Assembly: GCA_950022655.1 (NCBI GenBank)
Contig: OX465579.1
Location: 46,789,950-46,853,949, forward strand
Length of the DNA: 64,000 nt
Reading direction: 5' to 3'
DNA from: Alentia gelatinosa
Lineage: Eukaryota > Annelida > Polychaeta > Phyllodocida > Polynoidae
A model generated the notes under the pieces. The model was not told the origin of the DNA and did not search any database. It worked only from the letters and a program-made list of their open reading frames with translations. Positions 1 through 12,404 of the stretch are shown in pieces. Position 1 is the stretch's first letter, and the number at the start of each line of letters is the position of its first letter. The translations under genes were made by a program, and so were the position numbers.

Positions 1-277
1 AGTTTGGAGTGCGATGTACGAGTAATATGAACGAGGCAATAACCGAGTGAATATTCTGAAGCACTTCAAACGAGATAATGAACGGGGACTCAGACCAAGC
101 ACAAATATGTTTTTGATTTTATCTTAGCCTGAAAATATTTATCTCTTTATCAACCATTGAGAACGAGTTACCGTTCTCGCAAGCCTGTTGAGGACGAGTT
201 CGTAATGCCACGGATTTGGATGATAGGTCTGTGGTAATGCTTAGCCTATGGACGTTTATACCAGGCTAAGATAAAAC
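1..277. other. Unassigned AT-rich non-coding sequence
   Basis: No credible exon or RNA gene is visible. The segment leads into the dispersed repeat that begins near 279, and its sequence may belong to the same repeat family. Confidence 0.4.
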
Positions 278-278
278 A

Positions 279-1145
279 GTTTATCTCACCCCGGTATTTT
301 TCTCCATAGGCTTAACATTAGGAACTCATACTCAATGGCTATGAAGTTTGGGTACCCAATACTCAATGGCTAACACAGGTGTTGCCGTTCAGCGCCGCCT
401 AACGGCCCACTGTCTCGTTACGCGGCCGCTCGGACAAACACAGCCGAGTCCGCCCACATGCACATAGAGATATACAGCATTCACAGCTAGAGTGTGAACG
501 GTGGGTGTGATTGCAGGAGTGTTGTTTTTGGACAGATTGGACCTCTAGAACAATAATAGGCATTGTATCAACGAGTCTGGTCTATCAAAACTTTATAGTT
601 GATAATTGTATTGGTTTTAACTTGGGGGAAGATAAGCATATGATAGCTAGGCCTGCCAATATATTATTGTGTATTCAATTTCAGTGACCCTATGTTTTTT
701 ATCCTTTATCTAAAGGATTATTGAGGCAATATGCATGTATGACATACCAGATTTGAGCTGGAATACCATAGAATACGATGCAATCGTTATTATTTCTCTG
801 GAAATAATGTACACGGATATTCTGAATGTATTAGGCTCATACATCCAATGATCCAGTGCTAAAGTATACGTTGCCAGGGGTATGTTTGGCTGCAAACATT
901 GCGTAACCACGTAGATAACGTGCGACACCGGCCTATGGAAAAAAGCCTATAGGGTGATTCATTTTATCAATAAATCATGTTTTAAATACGGGGTGAGACA
1001 AAATCAGAAACCCACTCGATGAAAATAATTTGGTCCACACTCCACCTTGTTTGACCGCAGAGTAATTCACTCAGCTTCGCTTCGCGAATTACTCTGCAGT
1101 CAAACTCGGAGTACAGACCAAGCTATTTTCATCGAGTGGGTTTCT
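279..1145. repeat. Dispersed inverted-repeat element with terminal long hairpin
   Basis: A TTATCTCACCCCGGTATT end near 281 is mirrored by an ATACGGGGTGAGACAAAAT end near 987-1005. The right part (about 1006-1145) forms a hairpin whose arms begin AGAAACCCACTCGATGAAAA and pair over roughly 55-60 bases around a short loop at about 1068-1085. A second, shorter member of the family lies at about 37433-37655 with the same ends and a reduced hairpin. This is seen directly. Calling it a non-autonomous mobile element is an inference; no target duplication was identified. Confidence 0.7.
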
Positions 1146-1155
1146 TTTTAAGTAC

Positions 1156-1245
1156 TGCACAGGTCTCAGTATATAATTTATACGGCCCAGGGAGCAGCAG
1201 TACGTAATTATCAAATATACTGCATTGGTATATTATAAATTCATA
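1156..1245. repeat. Dispersed repeat copy, partner at about 18600-18700
   Basis: The stretch with CTGCACAGG, CAGTATA, AATTTATAC, GAGCAGCAG, ACGTAAT, ATCAAATATACTGCAT and GGTATAT recurs in the same order with point changes at about 18600-18700. It follows directly on the hairpin repeat, so it may be an additional module of that repeat family. Confidence 0.6.
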
Positions 1246-2269
1246 GACATCCATTGTATCAAACTGAATGGTATGAAGAAAGATATGATTACCATGGTTT
1301 TGGGAATACCTAGATACACATAATACCGTACCACATTGAATGCATCCCTGTAAATACGCACCTTTCGCCATGTAATGTAAAAATATTGTATGGAGCAGCG
1401 TTCCGTACGGGAAAATACGGAACACTTCCGTAACCGTTTAATAAAATATCAGTTAAGCCAAATAAAATTAATGATTTTTCTTAATTTCGGGTATATAGTA
1501 AATATAGAACAACCAACCAACCAGGTGATCAGACCATGTGACCCTTTTCCGCCGTGACCCAGAGTCACCATGACCCTACTTCCTGGTCGTGGTGACCCAG
1601 TACTGGTCATAGACCGCATTAGTGTGACGTCATTTGAGCTGCCGAGAGTGGGGTTTCCCTACGTTCTGGTGCCAAACATTGGGATATCCCTTCACTGACT
1701 GTAGTGATCGGCAAACCAAAACATCTCAAATTATCCAGTTCTGTGTAATATTTAACTATAGTTTGGTATTCAAATAGGGTTATCAACACAATAACTTCCT
1801 CCTGACTGTATCATTACTGTTATCACACTTTCAAATATTCGAAGAACAACTTGACAAATCTATCGAGATTGGACTGCAAGATTGGCGCCAATGTTATGAA
1901 ACAGAATTTGAGTCTGGCTTTAGTCCTGCTGGCAATCATATCAATCTTCCAGTCACAAATCAGTTCTAAAATATATTTCCTGTTAAATATTTTCTTCACT
2001 TACTTTATAATTGCTGGTTTACCTCTAAAAACAATAATCATAAACACGACCACACTCGCTACAGCACCACGTGAATGCAATGCTTCGCGGAGTACAGACT
2101 TGTTTGTCACCGAAAGGCCACGTGATAGCAGGGAAATCCCGATAATGACGTCAGGACTAATACCGTACCTTTTACAGGGAAATTTCGAAAATACTTTTGG
2201 GGAAATGGGGAAATTTCGAAAATACTTTTAGTGAAATGTGCTATTACTTTTGGGGAAATTGGGAAATCG

Positions 2270-2281
2270 GACCCCCCCCCC
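2270..2281. repeat. Poly-C tract next to a short tandem duplication
   Basis: A run of C follows two near-copies of GGGGAAATTTCGAAAATACTTTT at about 2176-2230. This is local slippage and duplication with no coding meaning that I can see. Confidence 0.6.
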
Positions 2282-2455
2282 TGTGGGACTCTCTTTAATA
2301 TTAGCTATTCAATAGATTTTATGAGTATTTTTGGGTATTTTGTTAATTCTGATAGTTAATTCTGAAGGCAAATTTTGATAAATAGATCTATCATGAGTAA
2401 TTTATTATTTTTTTGGGTTCATTTCCCAATTTGTTGGTCATTGATGCAGGATTGG

Positions 2456-2503
2456 TTAGGGTTAGGGTTAGGGTTAGGGTTAGGGTTAGGGTTAGGGTTA
2501 GAG
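2456..2503 (+). repeat. Interstitial telomere-type array, (TTAGGG)7
   Basis: Seven exact TTAGGG units run from 2456 to 2497, followed by one variant TTAGAG. TTAGGG is the telomere unit of most metazoans. An array this short, with unique sequence on both sides, is an interstitial telomeric sequence and not a chromosome end. Such arrays usually arise by double-strand-break repair or by telomerase-mediated insertion. Confidence 0.95.
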
Positions 2504-2506
2504 TCA

Positions 2507-2690
2507 GGTCTTCCCGGCGATCAAAGGCTCAAACGGCGACTAGCACCTCGGGTCATTTGCGCCTCCTCCCGTTACGTGCCCGGCGTCCGCAGCCCGTCTT
2601 CCCGGCGATCAAAGGGTCACGACGACCACAATTTTGCGCGAAAAACCGGGTCACGGCGGAAAAGGGTCAGGACGACCATTAACCCCATGC
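2507..2690. repeat. GC-rich block with an imperfect internal direct repeat
   Basis: TCTTCCCGGCGATCAAAG occurs at about 2509 and again near 2599. Variants of GGGTCA(C/G)GACGACCA occur at about 2616 and 2665. Base composition differs sharply from the AT-rich flanks. It directly follows the telomere-type array. No gene is recognised. Confidence 0.55.
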
Positions 2691-2839
2691 TTGTACAAGC
2701 CACAAATCTTGATACCGGGTACCAGTACTGTTTAACGGTTTGTACGGAACTCGGCATAAACGCCTCGTTCCGTAAGAACCATAAATTATCATCTTGTTTT
2801 GTAGCTTGTACAGCATGGTCATGTCGTTTTATATAAGTA

Positions 2840-3860
2840 TTCCGTGTATTTATATTCTAAGTTAAATTCCCAGGGAGTCACTTCAACTTACCGTTTTTCC
2901 TGCATTATCTAAACCCAATATGAGTACAAAATATTCGTCCTTTTGGAACAGGTATTTCCACAGACCCGATAAAAGCGTGAACATCTGAAATACATCATAA
3001 ATTCATCAGTAGATTACAAATACATAGATAAATAACAAAGGACGTATCAATTTGGTTTGAGTCCTGCGTGGAAAATATAAGAAATATTATCTTTCTGGAT
3101 TCCAGATTCAAAGAACATCAAATACACGTTTCCATTGAACTATGACATGCGTAAAAATGAACACATTACCTCTATCATTTTGAATATACGACTCAAAGAT
3201 CAAGGTTACCAAAATACGGGAATTGGGAGTAAATATTATATCTAATGACTTACATGTCTGTGATTTTGCCTAGGCTACTTTTGATTTTGAACCATGAATT
3301 TCACTTTTGTTTTGACAGATTCATAATCTATTCTAAAGACACACTCAAAAACATTTAAGAACTAGATCTATCCGCAATGCAGAAGATAGAATGCAATATC
3401 ATTGGATAACGACGTCAACACGCTGTCATATATCATCGTTGTTTAAGTACATTTTATCAGAATGAAAACAATAACAATCAAACTAATACTAGAAAATCGA
3501 ATGGTTTCACTTACTGTGTGGTCTTCTGTAGTTTAGACTTGTTATTGCACCCGACACGATAGATACTTCCACGTCAAACTCGTCAAAGTAGCCTTCAGTT
3601 TTCAAAACAAATTGGTCTAGTAGACCACTTAGTCCATATAAACAGCTGATATAGCATGAAGCACCTCTCTGTAAATTTCAAAGAGCTTTATTGGTGATCC
3701 CCACCGATATAATATCTGCCATATGAATCAAACCCAGTTGGAACACTGTTCACTTTGACGGTTCTGGTTTTGCGACGTCCATATTGGACTTAACCGGAAA
3801 TGTGTTTCGTTTTCTACACCAGATGGCGGCAGGAGTTTTAGATACACTTCGCCGCTCCAG
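2840..3860. other. Non-coding sequence without recognisable gene
   Basis: AT-rich sequence with short chance frames only. No splice-consistent coding block, RNA gene or repeat was recognised. Confidence 0.4.
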
Positions 3861-3899
3861 TTTACCGCTCTGTCTCTAGTTCTATGGGTCAGAGGAGTA

Positions 3900-4365
3900 C
3901 TACAATGGTAAAGTATTGTAAAGAAAGGCATAACACCTGTGATGCCCTTCTCACTATCCAAATTAGCAAGGAGTTGTTAGGTTACGAAAAGGATATTCTA
4001 TTCTCTGTTGCCTATGTCCCACCAGTAGCCTAGATACCAGGTAGGCCCTTCTCAAATATTGATTTCTTTCAGGAAATATCAGACACTTTCCTAAATTATG
4101 ACCAGGATGAGTTTGTAGGCCTAATGTATGGAAATTTCAATGCACTTACATCAACAAAGTCTGATATAACAATATTTGATACATGTACATTCTTGAGAAT
4201 GCTGATATACCCGAGGAGACAAGTATAGGCCTATAGCATTAGACACCTATAAAAAGATGTTAGACCTTGGTATAGAAATAGGCTACATACACATAAATAA
4301 TGTAGACAAGTCAAAGGACAATGGTATTTATGGTAGAGAGTTTTTGACTAAGTAAATAAACTCAA
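3900..4365 (+). pseudogene. Decayed LINE fragment: endonuclease domain
   Basis: The plus strand, with at least one frame change and an in-frame stop, reads DILFSVAYVPP (about 3990-4025), then FSNIDFFQEISDTFLNYDQD, then GLMYGNFNALTSTKSD (about 4120-4165), and later SKDNGIYGREFL (about 4313-4350). This order (a YxPP strand, a spaced [G]DFNA-type motif with D changed to N, then a GREL-type segment) is typical of the apurinic-like endonuclease domain of non-LTR retrotransposons. The family assignment is by motif recognition. Stops and the D-to-N change in the GDFNA motif show it is dead. The LINE clade cannot be assigned from this fragment. Confidence 0.7.
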
Positions 4366-4399
4366 CTACAATATTTCACATACACATGGCGCTGTAGTA

Positions 4400-5385
4400 T
4401 AGGGGGCCTACTAGATACGAGAATGAAAAATTGAATTTCATAACTATAATTAGAACAATATCTGCAAAAGGTAGCCTGGAAGGAGAGGATCACAAATATA
4501 TTTGAATTTTAAAAATGGGTCAAGTAGTTCAAGAACTTTGGAGGAAAGTGTAGTCAGATTATGATTGAATTTGGGGAACTCAACTTGTCTCAAGTATAGA
4601 AAACAGTACGGTATAAGGCATGGCACCACATAATGATTAGCACAGTTGAACAGATTTATTACATTAACTCTCTAGATATTGATGATAGCAACATGATATT
4701 TAGCATACAGGGGTATTTTCACATGCTGAATCCAATGGAGATATCTATTTTCACGTATATTGATGATGTCATAGCCAATTTGCATATTAATAGGAAATCT
4801 GTAATAATGATGCATAGATTTTCCAAAAAAAACCACTCAAATAATACTCCTCTTCAATCTAGATAATGTCATATAAGGCAAAGCATATCTTTGACTTGAA
4901 AATAGGAATTTCCAACGGGGACAGCCAATTTGCATAATTCATCTTGAACCTGAAGTCAAACTATCAAACTATGGCATATCATACATCAAATTAATCCTCT
5001 TTGTAATGGCATGTATATAGGCACGAAATTGATTGATTCATTCGTTTTTGTGTGGTTCATGGTGATAGCTTCATGGATGAGTGCACATAGACCTGTACCT
5101 TTGACATTGTCCGTCAAACTAGGAGAAAAACTATTCCTATGTAGGCCTACACCAAGGAAGTAGGTCAAACCAATATCTCTGGTAATGGGCCAGTAACACT
5201 GGGGTTACAGAAGCTTACGGAAGAGTAACGGACATGTGTCGAGCTCGAAAAATGATATTGCAAATGATTTTATAGACCAATATCTTTTGACTGGTTCTTG
5301 ACTGATTCCTAGAACAAAGTTATGAACCATTTCAAATGAAATCTATTTGTGTTTAAATATGCATAATAAACCATAATCTCATAGG
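4400..5385. other. Non-coding sequence, possibly more eroded LINE
   Basis: AT-rich sequence downstream of the endonuclease fragment. Short open frames are present, but none shows a family signature or usable splice signals. Confidence 0.35.
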
Positions 5386-5387
5386 TA

Positions 5388-5420
5388 CCAGGGCCCTGTT
5401 TCATAAGCAGCGGAAGGTTC
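5388..5420 (+). repeat. Terminal-inverted-repeat-like end, left
   Basis: A sequence beginning GGGCCCTGTTTCATAAG, followed by AGCGG and AGGTT, matches the reverse complement of 12732-12765 over roughly 30 bases. The two inverted ends lie on opposite sides of the whole satellite block. No matching target-site duplication was seen, so these may be ends of two separate element copies. Confidence 0.6.
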
Positions 5421-6067
5421 GTTAAAAGCGGTTTGTTCGTTGATAGCGTGAGCGTCCGTTGCATAAGCAAATAGATTTTATAGCCTCGTTCGTTTCCCGG
5501 GTGAGAGGAAGAAAATGGCGGCAATGTCCGCTGCAATAGGATCTGCCGCTCGGCTATACGTCCGCTATTTTGGCGGAAAAACTCCCGCTATTTACGAGAG
5601 GGTCGACCCTCTCATACATCCCAAATAGCAGTATAATTTTTTTTGTCCAAACACTAAATCTCATTAAAATTGAAAAATATTTTTAGTGAGTAATTCCACG
5701 GACTTGGAACACCTGGATTAGAAACAACCTGTCTCTGGCGTATCTATCTATGCCTCGGCATTGTTAGGGTTCCGATAACGGCCGCTAGGCGGCTCTACCG
5801 TCATTTCGCGTGAGTTCAACATTTTGCCCCCAGGATCGCCACTGTCGCTGCTGGTAGGCTCAGCATAATCATGACAGCCAGATGAACTGTTTACATTTGT
5901 CTACAAACGTTCACTACACTTAGCACCATAAATCTGACTGTTCTGTATAGGTATATACTTAGACTTCAAAATCTTGGGTTTTATGTGCCAAATTTTCTGA
6001 AAATGAGGCGAATTTGCCTGCCAACCCCAATCAAAGTCACATATCAAAAATCAATATTTTAAAATTA

Positions 6068-7240
6068 TTCCCATGCCCCTAGGCCTTAATAAAGTATTTG
6101 TTGGTCGATTCCAGATATATAGCTACATGGGACAGTTGGAATTAGGGTTCTAAGTGCAATAGATTTTTAAAAAAGTTACAGCACATTTTGTCTTAGAATA
6201 GTTGGGGCCGGCACACAAATTTCCCTGATTTCCAGGCAGTCAGTCTTTGGACAAAATTATTTTCAATTCATTCCCATGCCCCTAGGCCTTAATAAAGTAT
6301 TTGTCAGTCGATTCCAGGTATGTACCTACATGGGGCAGTTGGAATTAGGGTTCTAAGTGCAATAGATTTTTTTAAAGTTACAGCACATTTTGTGTCAGTT
6401 TGGGTTGGGTCGGCAGTCAAAATTCCCTGATTTTCCAGGAAAAAATCCAGAAAATCCAGATTCTTAAATTGTTCCCATGCCCCTAGGCCTTAATAAAGTA
6501 TTTGTCAGTCAATTCCAGATATAAAGCTACTTGGGACAGTTGGAATTAGGGTCCTAAGTGCACTAGAATTTTTTTAAGTTACGGCACATTTTGTCTTAAA
6601 ATAGTTGGGGCTGGCGGACCAATTTCCCTTATTTCCAGGCAGTCAGTCTTGGGAAAAAATTATTTTCAATTCATTCCCATGCCCCTAGGCCTTAATAAAG
6701 TATTTGTCAGTCGATTCCAGATATGTAGCTACATGGGAGAGTTGGAATTAGTGTTGTAAGTTCACTAGATCTTTTTAAAGTTACGGCACATTTTGTGTCA
6801 GTTTGGGTTGGGTCGGTAGTAAAGATTTCCTGATTTTCCAGGAAAAAGATCCAGAAAATCCAGATTCTGAAATTGATCCCATGCCCCTAGGCCTTAAAAA
6901 AGTATTTGTCAGTCGATTCCAGATATATAGCTACATTGGACAGTTGGAATTAGGGTCCTAAGTGCACTAGATGTTTTTAAAGTTACGGCACATTTTGTCT
7001 TAGAATAGTTGGGGCCGGCAGACAAATTTCCCTGATTTCCAGGCAGTCAGTCTTGTGAAAAAATTATTTTCAATTCATTCCCATGCCCCTAGGCCTTAAT
7101 AAAGTATTTGTCAGTCGATTCCAGATATATAGCTACATGGGACAGTTGGAATTAGGGTTCTAAGTTCACTAGATTTTTTTAAAGTTACGGCGTATTTTGT
7201 GTTAGTTTGGGTTGGATCGGCAGGCGAAATTCCCTGATTT
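6068..7240 (+). repeat. Satellite array, forward arm (six about 202-bp monomers)
   Basis: The motif CCATGCCCCTAGGCCTTAA recurs near 6071, 6274, 6476, 6678, 6879 and 7080, giving a period close to 202 bp. Two monomer types alternate. One carries AATAGTTGGGGCCGGC; the other carries CAGTTTGGGTTGGGTCGGC. The natural unit is therefore a dimer of about 403 bp. The copies in this arm are more diverged from each other than those in the inverted arm. Confidence 0.95.
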
Positions 7241-7262
7241 TCAGGCAGGCTGTGAGACTAAA
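7225..7262. repeat. Inversion junction of the satellite
   Basis: Orientation switches here: the forward-arm monomer breaks off after GATTTTCAGGCAGG and the inverted arm starts with AATGTGCCGTAACTTTAA. The two arms could pair as a long hairpin. Confidence 0.85.
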
Positions 7263-10200
7263 TGTGCCGTAACTTTAAAAAAATCTATTGCACTTAGAAC
7301 CCTAATTCCAACTGTCCCATGTAGGTACATACCTGGAATCGACTGACAAATACTTTATTAAGGCCTAGGGGCATAGGAATGAATTGAAAATAATTGTTTC
7401 CCAAGACTGACTTCCTGAAAATCAGGGAAATTTGTGTGCCGGCCCCAACTATTCTAAGACAAAATGTGCCGTAACTTTAAAAAAATCTATTGCACTTAGA
7501 ACCCTAATTCCAACTGTCCCATGTAGCTATATATCTGGAATCGACTGACAAATACTTTACTAAGGCCTAGGAGCATGGGAACAATTTCAGAATCTGGATT
7601 TTCTGGATTTTTCCCTTGAAAATCTGGGAATTTTCACTGCCGACCCAACCCAAACTGACACAAAATGTGCCGTAACTTTAAAAAAATCTATTGCACTTAG
7701 AACCCTAATTCCAACGGTCCCATGTAGGTATATGCCTGGAATCGACTGACAAAATGTGCCGTAACTTTAAAAAAATCTATTGCACTTAGAACCCTAATTC
7801 CAACTGTCCCATGTAGCTATATATCTGGAATCGACTGACAAATACTTTACTAAGGCCTAGGAGCATGGGAACAATTTCAGAATCTGGATTTTCTGGATTT
7901 TTCCCTTGAAAATCTGGGAATTTTCACTGCCGACCCAACCCAAACTGACACAAAATGTGCCGTAACTTTAAAAAAATCTATTGCACTTAGAACCCTAATT
8001 CCAACGGTCCCATGTAGGTATATGCCTGGAATCGACTGACAAATACTTTATTAAGGCCTAGGGGCATGGGAATGAATTGGAAATAATTGTTTCCCAAGAC
8101 TGACTTCCTGAAAATCAGGGAAATTTGTGTGCCGGCCCCAACTATTCTAAGACAAAATGTGCCGTAACTTTAAAAAAATCTATTGCACTTAGAACCCTAA
8201 TTCCAACTGTCCCATGTAGCTATATATCTGGAATCGACTGACAAATACTTTATTAAGGCCTAGGGGCATGGGAACAATTTTAGAATCTGGATTTTCTGGA
8301 TTTTTCCCTTGAAAATCTGGGAATTTTCACTGCCGACCCAACCCAAACTGACACAAAATGTGCCGTAACTTTAAAAAAATCTATTGCACTTAGAACCCTA
8401 ATTCCAACGGTCCCATGTAGGTACATACCTGGAATCGACTGACAAATACTTTATTAAGGCCTAGGGGCATAGGAATGAATTGAAAATAATTGTTTCCCAA
8501 GACTGACTTCCTGAAAATCAGGGAAATTTGTGTGCCGGCCCCAACTATTCTAAGACAAAATGTGCCGTAACTTTAAAAAAATCTATTGCACTTAGAACCC
8601 TAATTCCAACTGTCCCATGTAGCTATATATCTGGAATCGACTGACAAATACTTTACTAAGGCCTAGGAGCATGGGAACAATTTCAGAATCTGGATTTTCT
8701 GGATTTTTCCCTTGAAAATCTGGGAATTTTCACTGCCGACCCAACCCAAACTGACACAAAATGTGCCGTAACTTTAAAAAAATCTATTGCACTTAGAACC
8801 CTAATTCCAACGGTCCCATGTAGGTATATGCCTGGAATCGACTGACAAAATGTGCCGTAACTTTAAAAAAATCTATTGCACTTAGAACCCTAATTCCAAC
8901 TGTCCCATGTAGCTATATATCTGGAATCGACTGACAAATACTTTACTAAGGCCTAGGAGCATGGGAACAATTTCAGAATCTGGATTTTCTGGATTTTTCC
9001 CTTGAAAATCTGGGAATTTTCACTGCCGACCCAACCCAAACTGACACAAAATGTGCCGTAACTTTAAAAAAATCTATTGCACTTAGAACCCTAATTCCAA
9101 CGGTCCCATGTAGGTACATACCTGGAATCGACTGACAAATACTTTATTAAGGCCTAGGGGCATGGGAATGAATTGAAAATAATTGTTTCCCAAGACTGAC
9201 TTCCTGAAAATCAGGGAAATTTGTGTGCCGGCCCCAACTATTCTAAGACAAAATGTGCCGTAACTTTAAAAAAATCTATTGCACTTAGAACCCTAATTCC
9301 AACTGTCCCATGTAGCTATATATCTGGAATCGACTGACAAATACTTTACTAAGGCCTAGGAGCATGGGAACAATTTCAGAATCTGGATTTTCTGGATTTT
9401 TCCCTTGAAAATCTGGGAATTTTCACTGCCGACCCAACCCAAACTGACACAAAATGTGCCGTAACTTTAAAAAAATCTATTGCACTTAGAACCCTAATTC
9501 CAACGGTCCCATGTAGGTATATGCCTGGAATCGACTGACAAAATGTGCCGTAACTTTAAAAAAATCTATTGCACTTAGAACCCTAATTCCAACTGTCCCA
9601 TGTAGCTATATATCTGGAATCGACTGACAAATACTTTACTAAGGCCTAGGAGCATGGGAACAATTTCAGAATCTGGATTTTCTGGATTTTTCCCTTGAAA
9701 ATCTGGGAATTTTCACTGCCGACCCAACCCAAACTGACACAAAATGTGCCGTAACTTTAAAAAAATCTATTGCACTTAGAACCCTAATTCCAACGGTCCC
9801 ATGTAGGTATATGCCTGGAATCGACTGACAAATACTTTATTAAGGCCTAGGGGCATGGGAATGAATTGGAAATAATTGTTTCCCAAGACTGACTTCCTGA
9901 AAATCAGGGAAATTTGTGTGCCGGCCCCAACTATTCTAAGACAAAATGTGCCGTAACTTTAAAAAAATCTATTGCACTTAGAACCCTAATTCCAACTGTC
10001 CCATGTAGCTATATATCTGGAATCGACTGACAAATACTTTATTAAGGCCTAGGGGCATGGGAACAATTTTAGAATCTGGATTTTCTGGATTTTTCCCTTG
10101 AAAATCTGGGAATTTTCACTGCCGACCCAACCCAAACTGACACAAAATGTGCCGTAACTTTAAAAAAATCTATTGCACTTAGAACCCTAATTCCAACGGT

Positions 10201-11760
10201 CCCATGTAGGTACATACCTGGAATCGACTGACAAATACTTTATTAAGGCCTAGGGGCATGGGAATGAATTGAAAATAATTGTTTCCCAAGACTGACTTCC
10301 TGAAAATCAGGGAAATTTGTGTGCCGGCCCCAACTATTCTAAGACAAAATGTGCCGTAACTTTTAAAAAATCTATTGCACTTAGAACCCTAATTCCAACT
10401 GTCACATGTAGCTATATATCTGGAATCGACTGACAAATACTTTACTAAGGCCTAGGAGCATGGGAACAATTTCAGAATCTGGATTTTCTGGATTTTTCCC
10501 TTGAAAATCTGGGAATTTTCACTGCCGACCCAACCCAAACTGACACAAAATGTGCCGTAACTTTAAAAAAATCTATTGCACTTAGAACCCTAATTCCAAC
10601 GGTCCCATGTAGGTACATACCTGGAATCGACTGACAAATACTTTATTAAGGCCTAGGGGCATGGGAACAATTTTAGAATCTGGATTTTCTGGATTTTTCC
10701 CTTGAAAATCTGGGAATTTTCACTGCCGACCCAACCCAAACTGACACAAAATGTGCCGTAACTTTAAAAAAATCTATTGCACTTAGAACCCTAATTCCAA
10801 CGGTCCCATGTAGGTACATACCTGGAATCGACTGACAAATACTTTATTAAGGCCTAGGGGCATGGGAATGAATTGAAAATAATTGTTTCCCAAGACTGAC
10901 TTCCTGAAAATCAGGGAAATTTGTGTGCCGGCCCCAACTATTCTAAGACAAAATGTGCCGTAACTTAAAAAAAATCTATTGCACTTAGAACCCTAATTCC
11001 AACTGTCCCATGTAGCTATATATCTGGAATCGACTGACAAATACTTTATTAAGGCCTAGGGGCATGGGAATGAATTGACAATACTTTTTTCCCAAGACTG
11101 ACTGCCTGGAAATAAGGGAAATTTGTCCGCCGGCCCAAACTATTCTAAGACAAAATGTGCCGTAACTTTAAAAAAATCTATTACACTTAGAACCCTAATT
11201 CCAACTGTCCCATGTAGCTGTATATCTGGAATCGACTGACAAATACTTTATTAAGGACTAGGGGCATGGGAACAATTTTAGAATCTGGATTTTCTGGATT
11301 TTCCCCTTGAAAATCTGGGAATTTTCACTGCCGACCCAACCCAAACTGACACAAAATGTGCCGTAATTTAAAAAAAATCTATTGCACTTAGAACCCTAAT
11401 TCCAACTGTCCCATGTAGGTACATACCTGGAGTCGACTGAAAAATACTTTATTAAGGCCTAGGGGCATGGGAATGAATTGAAAATACTTTTTTCCCAAGA
11501 CTGACTGCTTGGAAATCAGGGAAATTTGTGTGCCGGCCCCAACTATTCTAAGACAAAATGTGCCGTAACTTTTAAAAAATCTAATGCACTTAGGATCCTA
11601 ATTCCAACTGTCCCATGTAGGTATATATCTGGAATCGACTGACAAATACTTTATCAAGGCCTAGGGGCATGGGAATGAATTGCAAATAATTTTTTCCCAA
11701 GACTGACTGCCTGAGAATCAGGGAAATTTGTCCGCCAGCCCTTACTATTCCAAGACCATA
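7250..11760 (-). repeat. Satellite array, inverted arm with higher-order repeats
   Basis: The same monomers continue in the opposite orientation for about 4.5 kb. The dimer marker GCCGGCCCCAACTATTC lies near 7438, 8131, 8534, 9227, 9920, 10323 and 10927, giving spacings of 693, 403, 693, 693, 403 and 604 bp. The 693-bp unit contains a truncated monomer in which CTGACAAATACTTT is replaced directly by CTGACAAAATGTGCC (about 7748, 8844 and 9537). Blocks repeat at 1096 bp (693 + 403). No coding frame is maintained, and I see no transposon gene inside. Confidence 0.95.
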
Positions 11761-11763
11761 GAA

Positions 11764-12060
11764 AAAAGGATTGCAAATAAACACCTTAGGAAAGTAAGTC
11801 ATGATTATACTTTTAGGAAAGAATGAATGTATGTATTACATGTGAAATAAAGAAAGAGCTTGCTCAATTAAAAAAAAAATAAAAAAAAAATAAAAAAAAT
11901 GAATGTAGATATTTACATGTTCACCAAGACCGAAACTAATGGCTAGACACACAGGATATATATTCAAATAATAATGAAGTGTACTATAATTGAAATAAAG
12001 AAAGCTTGCTCAAAACAAAACAAAAATAATAAAAAAAACCAAAAAAAACCCAATAAAAAC
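11764..12060. repeat. A-rich retroelement-type tails in tandem
   Basis: GAAATAAAGAAAG followed by CTTGCTCAA occurs at about 11846 and again at about 11992, each followed by an A-rich tract (AAAAAAAAAT units, then AAAACAAAA). The pattern resembles two 3' ends of non-LTR elements or SINEs. The element family is not recognised. Confidence 0.5.
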
Positions 12061-12404
12061 ATCAGCAGCGCCACTTAAAACCCTGGTGGCTCAAAATGGA
12101 ACTATCGCCAAATTTTTCCTAGCGGATCATACGGAAATTAGCGCTCTTCCCGCGAAATGCACTCAAGCGTAGCCGAGGCGAAGAGATCGTTGAACAAACA
12201 CGGGAATGGCCCGCGTTTCCTATCCATAGATATAAGTCCGTGGTAATTCTAATTGTATTTCATATGCTTTCTCTGGCTTAAGTCATATCCGTTTTTGCCA
12301 TATCAAACCAGAAAACTAGATCTAGACAGAAATCTTCACATAAAACAAATATATTTCAGCTTCGTTTTTTTTATTTATTTGTTTAAACATTTTGGAATCT
12401 TTGC

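Noticed and set aside
1851..2231. Plus-strand 126-codon frame with a hydrophobic segment
   Set aside because: AT-rich hydrophobic stretch without a family match or splice context, ending in a local tandem duplication; it looks like chance.
2375..2836. Plus-strand 153-codon frame with LGLGLG repeats
   Set aside because: The Gly-Leu (or Arg-Val) repeats are the TTAGGG array read in frame; the rest is the GC-rich repeat block.
6068..11760. Regular repeats resembling a CRISPR array
   Set aside because: The whole monomer repeats with no unique spacers, the unit is about 200 bp, and the genome is clearly animal.
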